DNA of 64,000 nucleotides, from assembly GCA_036555325.1 (NCBI GenBank), contig DATBLQ010000052.1:62001-126000 (forward strand), in the 5' to 3' direction. Positions within the stretch are counted from its first letter, which is position 1. Every line of letters begins with the position of its first letter. Position numbers and translations under genes: made by a program. The notes beneath the pieces were generated by a model. That model ran no database searches. It had not been told where the DNA came from and was given only the letters and a program-made list of their open reading frames with translations. Below, piece after piece: positions 9,268 through 17,405 of this stretch. This stretch comes from DATBLQ01 sp036555325. Its GTDB lineage: Bacteria; Pseudomonadota; Alphaproteobacteria; Rhizobiales; Aestuariivirgaceae.

Positions 9268-10566
9268 ATGAGTTTTGATACTATCGTAAAGAACGCCACC
9301 CTGCCCGATGGCCGGCGTCGGGATATCGCCATCTCGGGGGATAAGATTGCCGCGATAGAAACCCGCATCGATGCTCCCGCCGGTGAAATTATCGATGCTG
9401 CCAGTTGTTTGGTTTCCCCGCCCTTTGTCGATGCCCATTTCCACATGGACGCCACGCTCTCCTATGGTCTTCCACGCATTAATGCCTCTGGCACTCTGCT
9501 TGAGGGCATCGCGCTTTGGGGAGAACTCAAGCCGCTTCTCACCCATGAGGCCGTGGTCCATCGCGCTCTTGCTTATTGCGACTGGGCGGTGTCCATGGGG
9601 TTGCTGGCAATTCGAAGCCACGTCGACATTTGCGATGACCGTCTTCTTGCCGTTGAAGCCCTCCTGGATGTCAAGAAGAAGGTTGCTCCCTATCTCGATC
9701 TCCAGCTTGTCGCCTTTCCTCAGGACGGTTTCTACCGCAGTCCCAGCGCTGAAGCCAATCTGCTTCGCGCCGTGAGCCTTGGTGTCGACGTCATCGGCGG
9801 TATTCCGCATTTTGAGCGAACCATGGAGGAAGGTCGCGCCTCGGTGCGTGCTCTGTGCGAACTCGCTGCCGATCGCGGTCTTCTGGTCGACATGCATTGC
9901 GATGAAACAGACGATCCTCTTTCCCGCCATATCGAAACCTTGGCGGCGGAGACCAAACGCTTGCGCCTGTCGGGCAGGGTTGCGGGCTCCCACCTTACCT
10001 CCATGCATTCGATGGACAACTACTACGTCTCGAAGCTCCTGCCCCTCATTGCGGAAGCGGGCGTTGCTGCCATACCCAACCCGCTCATTAACATTGTGAT
10101 ACAAGGCCGCCACGACTCCTATCCCAAGCGGCGCGGCATGACACGCGTGCCGGAAATGTTGAAACAGGGCATTCCCGTCGCTTTCGGGCAGGATTGCGTC
10201 CTCGATCCCTGGTATCCGTTGGGTTCAGCCGATATGTTGGATGTCGCCTTCATGGGTCTGCATGTGGCGCAGATGACAAGCCCTGCCGATATGCGTCGCT
10301 GTTTCGATCTCGTGACTTCGGCTCCCGCCGGGATCATGGGGCTTGGCGGCTATGGAATCGCCAAAGGATGTACCGCAAGCATGGTGCTGCTTCAGGCATC
10401 CGACCCGATCGAAGCCATAAGGCTGCGCGCCACACGGCTCGCCGTCATGTCCAAGGGCAAGGTTGTTTCCCGCATGCGCTCATCCGCAGCTGAACTCAGC
10501 TTGCCCGGACGGCCCAAGTCCGTCGACCGGCGACACGTGACGGCGAAGGAAAAGGACCAGCAATGA
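9268..10566 (+). CDS. codA: Amidohydrolase, cytosine deaminase-like
   Basis: 432 aa. It belongs to the metal-dependent amidohydrolase superfamily: DAHFHMD near residue 55 (first metal histidines), HCDETDD near residue 212, SHLTSMHS near residue 243, and GQDCVLDPWYPLGSADML, which closely resembles the GHDD...DPWYPLGTANML active-site segment of E. coli CodA. The expected reaction is hydrolytic deamination of cytosine to uracil and ammonia. Related enzymes act on isoguanine, creatinine or other N-heterocycles, so the exact base is inferred from context. The very next gene is uracil phosphoribosyltransferase, overlapping by 4 bp, and the preceding genes are a nucleobase/nucleoside importer. Confidence 0.82.
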   Translation: MSFDTIVKNATLPDGRRRDIAISGDKIAAIETRIDAPAGEIIDAASCLVSPPFVDAHFHMDATLSYGLPRINASGTLLEGIALWGELKPLLTHEAVVHRALAYCDWAVSMGLLAIRSHVDICDDRLLAVEALLDVKKKVAPYLDLQLVAFPQDGFYRSPSAEANLLRAVSLGVDVIGGIPHFERTMEEGRASVRALCELAADRGLLVDMHCDETDDPLSRHIETLAAETKRLRLSGRVAGSHLTSMHSMDNYYVSKLLPLIAEAGVAAIPNPLINIVIQGRHDSYPKRRGMTRVPEMLKQGIPVAFGQDCVLDPWYPLGSADMLDVAFMGLHVAQMTSPADMRRCFDLVTSAPAGIMGLGGYGIAKGCTASMVLLQASDPIEAIRLRATRLAVMSKGKVVSRMRSSAAELSLPGRPKSVDRRHVTAKEKDQQ

Positions 10567-11204
10567 TCACAACCGCGCCCAATCTCACTGTCGTCGATCA
10601 TCCGCTGGTTCAGCATAAGCTGACATTGATGCGCGACAAGAACACTCCTTCCGCCATCTTCCGCAAACTGCTGCGTGAAATCAGCTTGCTTCTTGGCTAC
10701 GAGGTTTTGCGCGATCTGCCGATGTCCAAAATATCCATCGAGACGCCGCTTGCCGCCATGGAAGCCCCGATTCTTCTCGGCAAGAAGGTCGTCTTCGTGT
10801 CGATCTTGCGTGCCGGCAACGGTTTGCTCGATGGATTGACCGATCTCGTTCCTTCAGCCCGCATTGGGCACATCGGTCTTTATCGCGATCCCGAAACACT
10901 GCAGCCGGTCGAGTATTACTTCAAGGTCCCCACCGACATCGCCGAACGCCCCGTTGTTTTGGTCGATCCGATGCTGGCCACCGGCAACTCAATTGTTGCT
11001 GCGATCCGCCGGGTCAAGGACCAGGGCGCCCGCGACCTCAAGCTCGTCACTCTGCTGGCCGCCCCCGAAGGCATCGATCATCTTACTCGCACCCATCCTG
11101 ACGTTCACATTTTTACCGCTGCAATTGATTCCCATCTCAACAGCCATGGCTACATAGTACCGGGGTTGGGCGATGCAGGTGACCGCATGTTCGGTACGAA
11201 GTGA
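10563..11204 (+). CDS. upp: Uracil phosphoribosyltransferase
   Basis: 213 aa. ATGA overlap with the deaminase stop. It converts uracil plus PRPP to UMP. It shows the UPRT family pattern: HPLVQHKLTLMRD at the start, ILRAGNGLLDG in the middle, the PRPP-binding DPMLATGNSI loop near residue 138, and the C-terminal GYIVPGLGDAGDRMFGTK uracil-binding tail. The length matches bacterial Upp. It completes the route cytosine (imported) to uracil to UMP encoded by this operon. Confidence 0.96.
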   Translation: MITTAPNLTVVDHPLVQHKLTLMRDKNTPSAIFRKLLREISLLLGYEVLRDLPMSKISIETPLAAMEAPILLGKKVVFVSILRAGNGLLDGLTDLVPSARIGHIGLYRDPETLQPVEYYFKVPTDIAERPVVLVDPMLATGNSIVAAIRRVKDQGARDLKLVTLLAAPEGIDHLTRTHPDVHIFTAAIDSHLNSHGYIVPGLGDAGDRMFGTK

Positions 11205-11337
11205 TCCGGCCGTAGTTTTAGAGTTGATTAACCAGGCTTAAGGATTGCTTTGCGGGAATTGACGCAAATGCCGAGTTAAAGATGATGGTTGATCAGGAAA
11301 TAAACTCCTTTTTCATCGCCTCGGCATAGTTTCGAAA

Positions 11338-12234
11338 TTGACAATCGATTGGGTAAACTCATCGATTGGGGAAGTGAGTGGGAGATTGGGCGTGGGTAGA
11401 TCGGTGGAACCGCAGGAAGGTTTCCAGAACAACAACAATCGTCTGTTGTGCAGCGACGGATCGGCGCCACGCGTGTTGCTTGCAGAGGATTCTGGTGCTG
11501 CCCGTATTCTGACCGCAGCGCTGCTGAGCCGGATGGGTTGCAAAGTGGACGCAGTCGAACATGGCGAGGAAGCGGTCGATTGCGCTCGTGCCAATGATTA
11601 CGACATCATCGTATTGGATATCGAGATGCCGATCATGGATGGAGTAGCCGCCGCCAAGGAGATACGCGCCTTGGGCGGCGAAAATGCCACAACACCCATT
11701 GTCGCCTTTTCCGCCTTTCTGGCCGATACCGCGAAATCGGGTTCGGTTCAGTCGGTTTTCGATCAAACCTTGGCAAAGCCGGCTGGTCGTCAGGCGATCA
11801 GAACAACGCTTGAACGAGCGCTGCGCGAGAAGAAGTCGAACCGCGCTCCGCCGCTGATCGTTAGTCGAAAACCGGACACGACGGTGGGTCAGGATTACCT
11901 CGTTGATACGGATGGAATTCGACAGGTGCGATCGAACCTTCCCGAACCTGTTTGGACCGGTCTCGTCGATACGGCCTTGGGCGAAATTCGCGAAAGTCTT
12001 ATCTTCGCTGAATCCGCCTTGATGGCCAAAGACTGGGACTGCCTGCGCTATCATTGCCACAAGATCAAGGGTATAGCCCGCACCTTTGCCGCACCGCAGA
12101 TGGCTCACATCGCCGGCGACCTCGAGGAGCGAGCGTTCAGCGGCATGCACCACGACTTATCCGCTGCCTTGGCTGAACTTAGAACCTGCACCGACCGGAC
12201 ACTCGCTGCCATTTCACTTTTGAGGGCCATTTGA
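11338..12234 (+). CDS. Response regulator with fused HPt domain (REC-HPt)
   Basis: Up to 298 aa. A receiver domain occupies roughly residues 44-160, with acidic pocket LAEDS, phospho-acceptor D94 in VLDIEMPIMDG and the conserved Lys in LAKPAG. A C-terminal HPt domain spans about 200-290, with phospho-histidine H241 in HKIKG. The start is unclear: TTG at 11338 opens the frame, but GTG at 11392, with GGGAG upstream, would remove an unstructured leader. The REC-plus-HPt order without a kinase domain suggests a phosphorelay intermediate. Its stop overlaps the TTG of a sigma-54 activator that lacks its own receiver, which implies a functional pair. The sensor kinase is not in the window. Confidence 0.85.
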   Translation: MTIDWVNSSIGEVSGRLGVGRSVEPQEGFQNNNNRLLCSDGSAPRVLLAEDSGAARILTAALLSRMGCKVDAVEHGEEAVDCARANDYDIIVLDIEMPIMDGVAAAKEIRALGGENATTPIVAFSAFLADTAKSGSVQSVFDQTLAKPAGRQAIRTTLERALREKKSNRAPPLIVSRKPDTTVGQDYLVDTDGIRQVRSNLPEPVWTGLVDTALGEIRESLIFAESALMAKDWDCLRYHCHKIKGIARTFAAPQMAHIAGDLEERAFSGMHHDLSAALAELRTCTDRTLAAISLLRAI

Positions 12235-13262
12235 ATAGCAAGCCGTTCGACGCAGCCGTTGCCGCCATGATTGGCGAAAGCCCGCCGATGCTGGAGGTAT
12301 TCCGGCGCATCGCCGCGATTGGCAGATCACGTGCCCCCTTGTTCATCACCGGCGAGACCGGGACCGGCAAGGAACTCTGCGCTGAGGCAGTTCACGCCGC
12401 CGGAAATCGCCCTGATGCGCCTTTTGTTGCCATCAATTGCGGCGCCATACCCAGGGATCTGATCGAATCTGAAATCTTCGGCCATCTTAGGGGTTCCTTT
12501 ACTGGCGCGATAGCCGACCGCCCCGGGGCCGCAGCATTAGCCCATGGCGGCACGTTTTTCCTCGATGAGATATGCGAGATGGATCAGGCCTTGCAGATCA
12601 AGCTGCTAAGGTTTCTGCAGACGGGAAAGATCCAGCGTGTTGGCTCCGCCGTCACGGAGCAAATCGACGTTCGCATTATTTGTGCCACCAACCGGGATCC
12701 CATGGCGGAAGTCAAGGCAGGCCGCCTTCGCGAAGACCTTTTCTATCGCTTGCATGTTCTTTCCATAACCATGCCGCCACTGTGCGATCGGGGCAGTGAT
12801 ATCACCACCCTCGCCGCGAGATTTCTCATTTCCATGGCGCGTGAGGAGAAAAAGTCGTTCCGTCGTCTGTCCAGGAGCGCCGAAACCGTTCTGCTCGGGC
12901 ACCACTGGCCCGGAAATGTTCGTGAATTGCAGAATGTGATCCGCCAAGCCGTTGTCCTGCATGATGGCGAAGAGCTCACAGCCGAAATGCTTTCGATTCC
13001 TGTACATCCCATTTCCGCTGGTCCCGGCGTGCGGGCCGACCGCGACCCCGTCAGCATTTCGGGCTTGCCGCAGGTTCACCCCGCCCTGAATTTGCCGCCT
13101 TCGTTCTTTGCGCGCGAGCTTTGGCGCATCGAGCGCGACGTAATCGAGGAAACCGTCACAGCCTGCGGCGGCAGCGTGCCGAAGGCGGCGAGGATTTTGG
13201 GCGTCAGCCCCTCGACGCTGTACCGTAAGCGGGAAAGTTGGGAACTACCGAGCCGCCACTGA
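12231..13262 (+). CDS. Sigma-54-dependent transcriptional activator without receiver domain
   Basis: 343 aa from a TTG at 12231 overlapping the previous stop (TTGA) with TGAGGG upstream. The first Met codon inside would be at 12267. The AAA+ domain starts almost at once: Walker A GETGTGKE (41-48), a GAFTGA-loop variant GSFTGA (88-93), Walker B GGTFFLDEI, sensor region ATNRD, and WPGNVRELQN. The C-terminus is a Fis-type helix-turn-helix (KAARILGVSPSTLYRKRE). There is no N-terminal REC, PAS or GAF domain, so control must come from another protein, most simply the coupled REC-HPt protein. Target promoters are unknown. Confidence 0.9.
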   Translation: MNSKPFDAAVAAMIGESPPMLEVFRRIAAIGRSRAPLFITGETGTGKELCAEAVHAAGNRPDAPFVAINCGAIPRDLIESEIFGHLRGSFTGAIADRPGAAALAHGGTFFLDEICEMDQALQIKLLRFLQTGKIQRVGSAVTEQIDVRIICATNRDPMAEVKAGRLREDLFYRLHVLSITMPPLCDRGSDITTLAARFLISMAREEKKSFRRLSRSAETVLLGHHWPGNVRELQNVIRQAVVLHDGEELTAEMLSIPVHPISAGPGVRADRDPVSISGLPQVHPALNLPPSFFARELWRIERDVIEETVTACGGSVPKAARILGVSPSTLYRKRESWELPSRH

Positions 13263-13415
13263 ACCGGACTGAGATTGTATCTCGGAATTATCGCGGCTTT
13301 CGAGGCTCTCGAGCATATGGAGGACTTCCGCAACGTCGGGGCTCACCCGTCGGCGCAACTTCCGCATTTGATCTTCGCTAACCCCGTTGGTCATGATGCC
13401 CTGCCGTTTGCGCAT
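13245..13415 (-). CDS. Small hypothetical protein (56 aa)
   Basis: An open frame on the minus strand begins at the ATG at 13415, preceded by an AGGA box seven bases upstream, and ends at TAG 13245-13247, overlapping the 3' end of the sigma-54 activator by 18 bp. The product is strongly charged and predicted helical (MRKLRRRVSPDVAEVLHMLESLES in the middle, given here in part). Internal Met codons such as the one at 13394 could also start it. No family is recognised. The good ribosome site and amphipathic pattern suggest that it is real, but this needs conservation evidence. Confidence 0.4.
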   Translation of the reverse strand: MRKRQGIMTNGVSEDQMRKLRRRVSPDVAEVLHMLESLESRDNSEIQSQSGSVAAR

Positions 13416-13471
13416 CGATTTGTCCTAAACAGGAGTAATTTTCGCATTGATGGGCTAAGAAAAGCCTAAGT

Positions 13472-13485
13472 TTGATCTGCATCAC
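13472..13485 (+). promoter_or_regulatory. FNR/FixK-like binding site upstream of cytochrome genes
   Basis: TTGATCTGCATCAC matches the anaerobox TTGAT-N4-ATCAA at all but the last base. It lies about 123 bp upstream of the cytochrome c start at 13608 and inside the only non-coding gap before that gene. This suggests oxygen-dependent control by an Fnr/FixK-type activator. Promoter elements between it and the gene were not identified with certainty. Confidence 0.55.
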
Positions 13486-13607
13486 GCGCCCGCAAGACAG
13501 CAAACTTCAAAAAAACTTGATCCGCCGGGGGCTGGAATATTTCGCGAATTTCTGCCGTAATTGGTAACGCAGTCTCTTACAGTTACCCGTCCTTGGGAGA
13601 TCCGATA

Positions 13608-14048
13608 ATGAAGAACAGCGTTCTCGCTTCAGTTGCGTTTGCCTGCGTGCTTGGGTTCACCTCCATTGCCTTGGCCGGACCCATCGAGGATCGCCAGGAA
13701 CTGATGAAGGCCAACGGCCAGACGATGAAGCTGCTGGGTGGAATGGCGCAAGGCGAGAGCCCGTTCGATGCCGCTGTCGTCAAGGAACAGGGAGAAGCCA
13801 TGGCAGCGCGGTTTGAGAAGGCGAAAACCCTGTTTCCGCCGGGAAGCGAGCAGGGCCCGCCCGAGACCTATGCCAAACCCGAAATCTGGAGTGATCCGGA
13901 TGGTTTTGCCGCTGCAGCGAACAAGGCGGTCGAGGCGTCCCAAGCGGTGGCCGCTGTCACTGAGGCAGCGCAGCTTGGACCTGCCCTTGGTGCCGCCGGT
14001 GAGGCGTGCAAAGGCTGTCACGACAAATATCGCCGGCCCAAGGACTGA
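13608..14048 (+). CDS. Cytochrome c, class II (c556 / c-prime type)
   Basis: 146 aa from the ATG at 13608 (GGGAGA upstream). An N-terminal Sec signal peptide (about 21 residues, ending SIALAG) exports it to the periplasm. The mature protein begins PIEDRQELMKANGQ, the typical first helix of the four-helix-bundle class II cytochromes, and carries a single C-terminal heme site CKGCH (C134, C137, H138). It lies directly before a diheme cytochrome gene, with only the stop codon between, so the two are probably an electron-transfer unit. The FNR-like site upstream suggests induction at low oxygen. Confidence 0.9.
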   Translation: MKNSVLASVAFACVLGFTSIALAGPIEDRQELMKANGQTMKLLGGMAQGESPFDAAVVKEQGEAMAARFEKAKTLFPPGSEQGPPETYAKPEIWSDPDGFAAAANKAVEASQAVAAVTEAAQLGPALGAAGEACKGCHDKYRRPKD

Positions 14049-14963
14049 TTGGCTTCCAACCGTCTTAGATGGACCATTGCCGCAGGCGTGCTTCTATGCC
14101 TGTTCGGTGGCGGTGTCTTTTTTGTTTTGACCGAACCAGCGCCGCTCGTGTCCTCTGATCTCCCCTCCCATACGGCCGATGTCGAGCGCGGCAAGCTCCT
14201 CTACACCATCGGCGGCTGCATCTCCTGTCACAAGCCTCCTGCCGAAGCAAAGGTCGAGAACCCAACCCTCCCCTCGGGCGGCAAGCCCTTGGCCACTCCC
14301 GTCGGAACTCTCTATCCCCCCAACATCACCCCCGATCCCCAAACCGGTATCGGCAAATGGAGCGCGCTCGACTTCATCAACGCGGTCCATCTCGGCATTT
14401 CCCCTCAAGGACGCCATTACATTCCAGCCTTCCCCTATGCTTCGTACCATCGGATGCCGCTTCAGGATGTTATCGATCTCCAAGCCTATGTCAGCGCTCT
14501 GCCGGCGGTGAAATCCACTCCGACCGCTCCCGTAACATCGCTGCCATCCTTTGTCCGTCGCGGCATCGGCCTATGGAAAAAATTGGCGCTGTCGGATGTT
14601 CCATTCGCGCCCGACGCTGCCCAAAGCCCAAGTTGGAACCTCGGCGCCTATCTGGTCAATGCACCGGGGCATTGCGGCGAATGTCATACCCCACGAAATA
14701 TTTTCATGGTCCCTGACGAGCGCCGCCACCTCGCCGGTGCGCCGCACCCCGAAGGGAAAGACAAGGTCCCCTCGCTGCGCAACTTGGTCGGCCGTGGGCG
14801 CTACACCGATGTCGATGACCTGACCTCGGCCATGCGTTTCGGCGAGATGATGGGATATGACCGTCTCTCGAGCGGCGGAATGGGCGATGTGCAGGCCAAT
14901 CTTGCTAAACTGCCCGAAGATCACGTGAGAGCTATCGCGGAATATTTGGTGAGCCTGAAGTAG
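14049..14963 (+). CDS. Diheme class I cytochrome c, membrane-anchored
   Basis: 304 aa. The TTG at 14049 directly follows the previous stop. One N-terminal hydrophobic helix (about residues 9-27) serves as an anchor or uncleaved signal. Two heme sites are visible, CISCH (57-61) and CGECH (209-213), in two cytochrome c modules. NITPDPQTGIGKW is a motif common in cytochrome subunits of periplasmic dehydrogenases. No dehydrogenase gene is adjacent, so the electron donor is unknown. It probably passes electrons between the class II cytochrome and the respiratory chain. Confidence 0.88.
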   Translation: MASNRLRWTIAAGVLLCLFGGGVFFVLTEPAPLVSSDLPSHTADVERGKLLYTIGGCISCHKPPAEAKVENPTLPSGGKPLATPVGTLYPPNITPDPQTGIGKWSALDFINAVHLGISPQGRHYIPAFPYASYHRMPLQDVIDLQAYVSALPAVKSTPTAPVTSLPSFVRRGIGLWKKLALSDVPFAPDAAQSPSWNLGAYLVNAPGHCGECHTPRNIFMVPDERRHLAGAPHPEGKDKVPSLRNLVGRGRYTDVDDLTSAMRFGEMMGYDRLSSGGMGDVQANLAKLPEDHVRAIAEYLVSLK

Positions 14964-16295
14964 TTAGGCTCGCTTCAGCATTCGCCTTGCCACGATCATC
15001 GAGGCCGAGGACTCGCACGCAAAGGCACACGACACCGCGAAGGCAGCGCCCATTGCTCCGAAGCGCGGGATGAGCAAAAGGCAAAGCGCCAGGTTCACCG
15101 CCACTGTGACGACGAGAATGGTGCAGACCGCCTTCTGCCGCCCCGTTGCCATGAGGAGGCATTGCGACGGGCCCGCCGCCGCCCTGACGATAAGCCCGAA
15201 AGCCATGACGAACATGACAGGATAGGCATCGACAAAATCCTCACCGAACAGCCCCAGCATCCATTGGCCGACGACAAGTATTGCAATGGCGCAGCCGATC
15301 GTGGGCACCAAGGTCCAAAGCTGGGTGCGACCGAGCAAATGATCGAGCTCGGTTGCTCGTCCGGAGAAATGCAACGCCGAGAATCGCCCGGTCGCCGAGG
15401 CGCTGACCGCAAACTGGATGAAGGCAATAAGTGAGATGATTTTCACGGCGGCGAAATAGTGCCCGATCACCTGCGGTTCAGCCCATAAATCCAGCAGTAA
15501 CAGATCGAGGTTTGCAAGCATCAGGCTGAAACCATCCACCAGCAACAGAGCCAGCGAAACGCCAACCCAGACCCTAAGGTCGGATCTTCTCTCCAACCCG
15601 CCAAAACGCGCAGCGAGCAACGGCTTCTGTTTGACATACTGAAGAAAGGCCGCAATCCAGCTTGCCGCCGCGAGGCTCCCCGCCGCAGCTGTCGCACCTT
15701 GTGCAGCACCGCAGAAAACCAGCACGAAGGTTAAGATTAGCGTCAGCAGCGGACGAAGGACATAGGATGGACCAAGCGCCAGGCCGATCCAGCTCTGTGA
15801 TCGGCCGACGCCATCGTGAAAGTCCGTCAACGCATAGGCGGGAAGGCTGATGGCGACCAACAGGAACGGGACAATATAGGCTTGATCCACCCATTTACGT
15901 CCAGCAAGGACAATTGCCGCCAAGACAACGCCTGCGACGATACCACAACCGATCGCAATGGTTCGCCCGGCGGCGATAAATGCCCTCGCGGCCGCTGCAT
16001 CCTGTCTTTCGCCGTATTCGGGCAAAAACCTTAGAGCTGACGTTGCAAATCCCGCAGCGCAGAGCGAGCCCACCACATTGAGCCAGACACTCGCATAGGT
16101 GAAAACGCCGAACTGGAAGCCGCCAAGCCAGCGGGCCAGGAGAATCTGACTCACAAAGGCGATGGCTGCCGACCCCATCCTGATCGACAGCGCAACCATC
16201 GCCGCGCGCGGGACGGAAGTGCTTTGCGCCGAACTTTCAAGAGGTTTTGCGTGAGGGCGAACACGCAACGATATGTTGCGCAGCAAAAATTCCAT
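14964..16295 (-). CDS. Oligosaccharide flippase family membrane protein
   Basis: 443 aa with about 12-14 hydrophobic segments. The pattern (ALSIRMGSAAIAFVSQILLARWLGGFQFGVFTY at the start, given in part) is that of the Wzx/RfbX-type polysaccharide export flippases of the MOP superfamily. It probably moves lipid-linked glycans across the inner membrane. Its stop (14964-14966) abuts the stop of the cytochrome gene in convergent orientation. No glycosyltransferases are next to it, so the glycan is unknown. The start is uncertain: there is no clear ribosome site at 16295, and Met33 is an alternative. Confidence 0.8.
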   Translation of the reverse strand: MEFLLRNISLRVRPHAKPLESSAQSTSVPRAAMVALSIRMGSAAIAFVSQILLARWLGGFQFGVFTYASVWLNVVGSLCAAGFATSALRFLPEYGERQDAAAARAFIAAGRTIAIGCGIVAGVVLAAIVLAGRKWVDQAYIVPFLLVAISLPAYALTDFHDGVGRSQSWIGLALGPSYVLRPLLTLILTFVLVFCGAAQGATAAAGSLAAASWIAAFLQYVKQKPLLAARFGGLERRSDLRVWVGVSLALLLVDGFSLMLANLDLLLLDLWAEPQVIGHYFAAVKIISLIAFIQFAVSASATGRFSALHFSGRATELDHLLGRTQLWTLVPTIGCAIAILVVGQWMLGLFGEDFVDAYPVMFVMAFGLIVRAAAGPSQCLLMATGRQKAVCTILVVTVAVNLALCLLLIPRFGAMGAAFAVSCAFACESSASMIVARRMLKRA

Positions 16296-16378
16296 CCGCC
16301 GAGGCTACGGAGGACTCGCTAAGAATTCCTTTCGAGCAGGTAGCCGAGAGCGTGATCTGTCCCAATCGCCCGAAACGA

Positions 16379-16564
16379 CTAAAATTCGCTCTTCGGCTGT
16401 AAGATTTGCTTGCCGCGATACAGGCCGGTTTTTAGATCGATGTGATGTGGTCGATGCAGCTCACCCGTCTGCTTGTTCTCCACATAGGTCACAATCGCTT
16501 TCCTATGGCCGGAACGGCGGTGTCCGCGTTTCATCCGCGTGGTTTTCTTTCTCGGCACTGCCAT
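16379..16564 (-). CDS. rpmF: 50S ribosomal protein L32
   Basis: 61 aa. It begins MAVPRKKTTRMKRGHRRSGH and continues with YVENKQTGELHRPHHIDLKTGLYRGKQ, the alphaproteobacterial bL32 pattern; this form lacks the Zn-binding cysteines. It lies downstream of mtgA on the same strand, an arrangement common in Hyphomicrobiales. Confidence 0.95.
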   Translation of the reverse strand: MAVPRKKTTRMKRGHRRSGHRKAIVTYVENKQTGELHRPHHIDLKTGLYRGKQILQPKSEF

Positions 16565-16676
16565 GCGTAAGCTCCAAGAATTTCAAGTTGTTAGCGGCTT
16601 GGTCGCAGGAGGCGAAATTGGCGGCCGCGGTTCGGTGGCGCTTATACAAGCACCGACCGAAAATTGCCAGCCTCTT

Positions 16677-17405
16677 CTAAGGCCAGAGGCAATGGAGCAA
16701 AGGACCCATTCCGGCAATCCGCCGCTCGATAAGACCGGCCTTGCGCCTTACCGCATCCGATGGCTTGCCCGCCTGCTGCCTGATTGGATTTGGCAGCACT
16801 GCGGCAAGAAGCGCTGCCTCTCGCTTCGTAAGGCGACTGGCGGGTTTGCCGAAGTGCTTGTGCGCCGCCGCTTCCGCACCATAGACGCCAGGCGCCCATT
16901 CAGCGATGTTGAGATAGAGTTCGATCAGCCTTTTTTTGGTCCAAATCGCATCGATCCACATGGCAAGCGGCACCTCAATGATCTTTCGCAAGACCGACCT
17001 TCCGTTCCACAGGAACAGGTTCTTTGCCGTTTGCATTGCAATTGTGCTGGCGCCGCGGACCGGCTGTTCATCGTCCTCAAGTGCCTCTTCGACAACAAGC
17101 TGAACCGCCTGCCAGTCGATGCCGTGATGCTCGCAGAACCGCGCATCTTCCGCCGCAACGACGGCCTTGGCCAACTCGGGTGAAATGGATTTGAGCGGCA
17201 TCCATCGATAGTCGATCCCATACCCGCTCAGTGCCCGTCCGATCATCAGGCTGCTGGCGGGTGGCGGCAGCACCGTATAGTACAAGCTGAGTACGATCGG
17301 GATGCTTAAGAAGACAAGAGCGCCAAGACCGATTGCGCACAGCCAGGGGTGCGATGCTCGCCGCTCCCCCACCGCCCCAATTCTCTCTGTGACTCCCCTG
17401 ATCAT
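16677..17405 (-). CDS. mtgA: Monofunctional biosynthetic peptidoglycan transglycosylase
   Basis: 242 aa from the ATG at 17405. A longer frame to 17495 exists, but it adds a Gly/Arg-rich stretch not expected in MtgA. One N-terminal transmembrane helix (WLCAIGLGALVFLSIPIVL region) is followed by a GT51 domain with the catalytic EDARFCEHHG motif, GASTIAMQTAKNLFLW, and KKRLIELYLNIAEW. It polymerises lipid II glycan strands at the periplasmic face without a transpeptidase domain. rpmF follows about 110 bp downstream. Confidence 0.93.
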   Translation of the reverse strand: MIRGVTERIGAVGERRASHPWLCAIGLGALVFLSIPIVLSLYYTVLPPPASSLMIGRALSGYGIDYRWMPLKSISPELAKAVVAAEDARFCEHHGIDWQAVQLVVEEALEDDEQPVRGASTIAMQTAKNLFLWNGRSVLRKIIEVPLAMWIDAIWTKKRLIELYLNIAEWAPGVYGAEAAAHKHFGKPASRLTKREAALLAAVLPNPIRQQAGKPSDAVRRKAGLIERRIAGMGPLLHCLWP

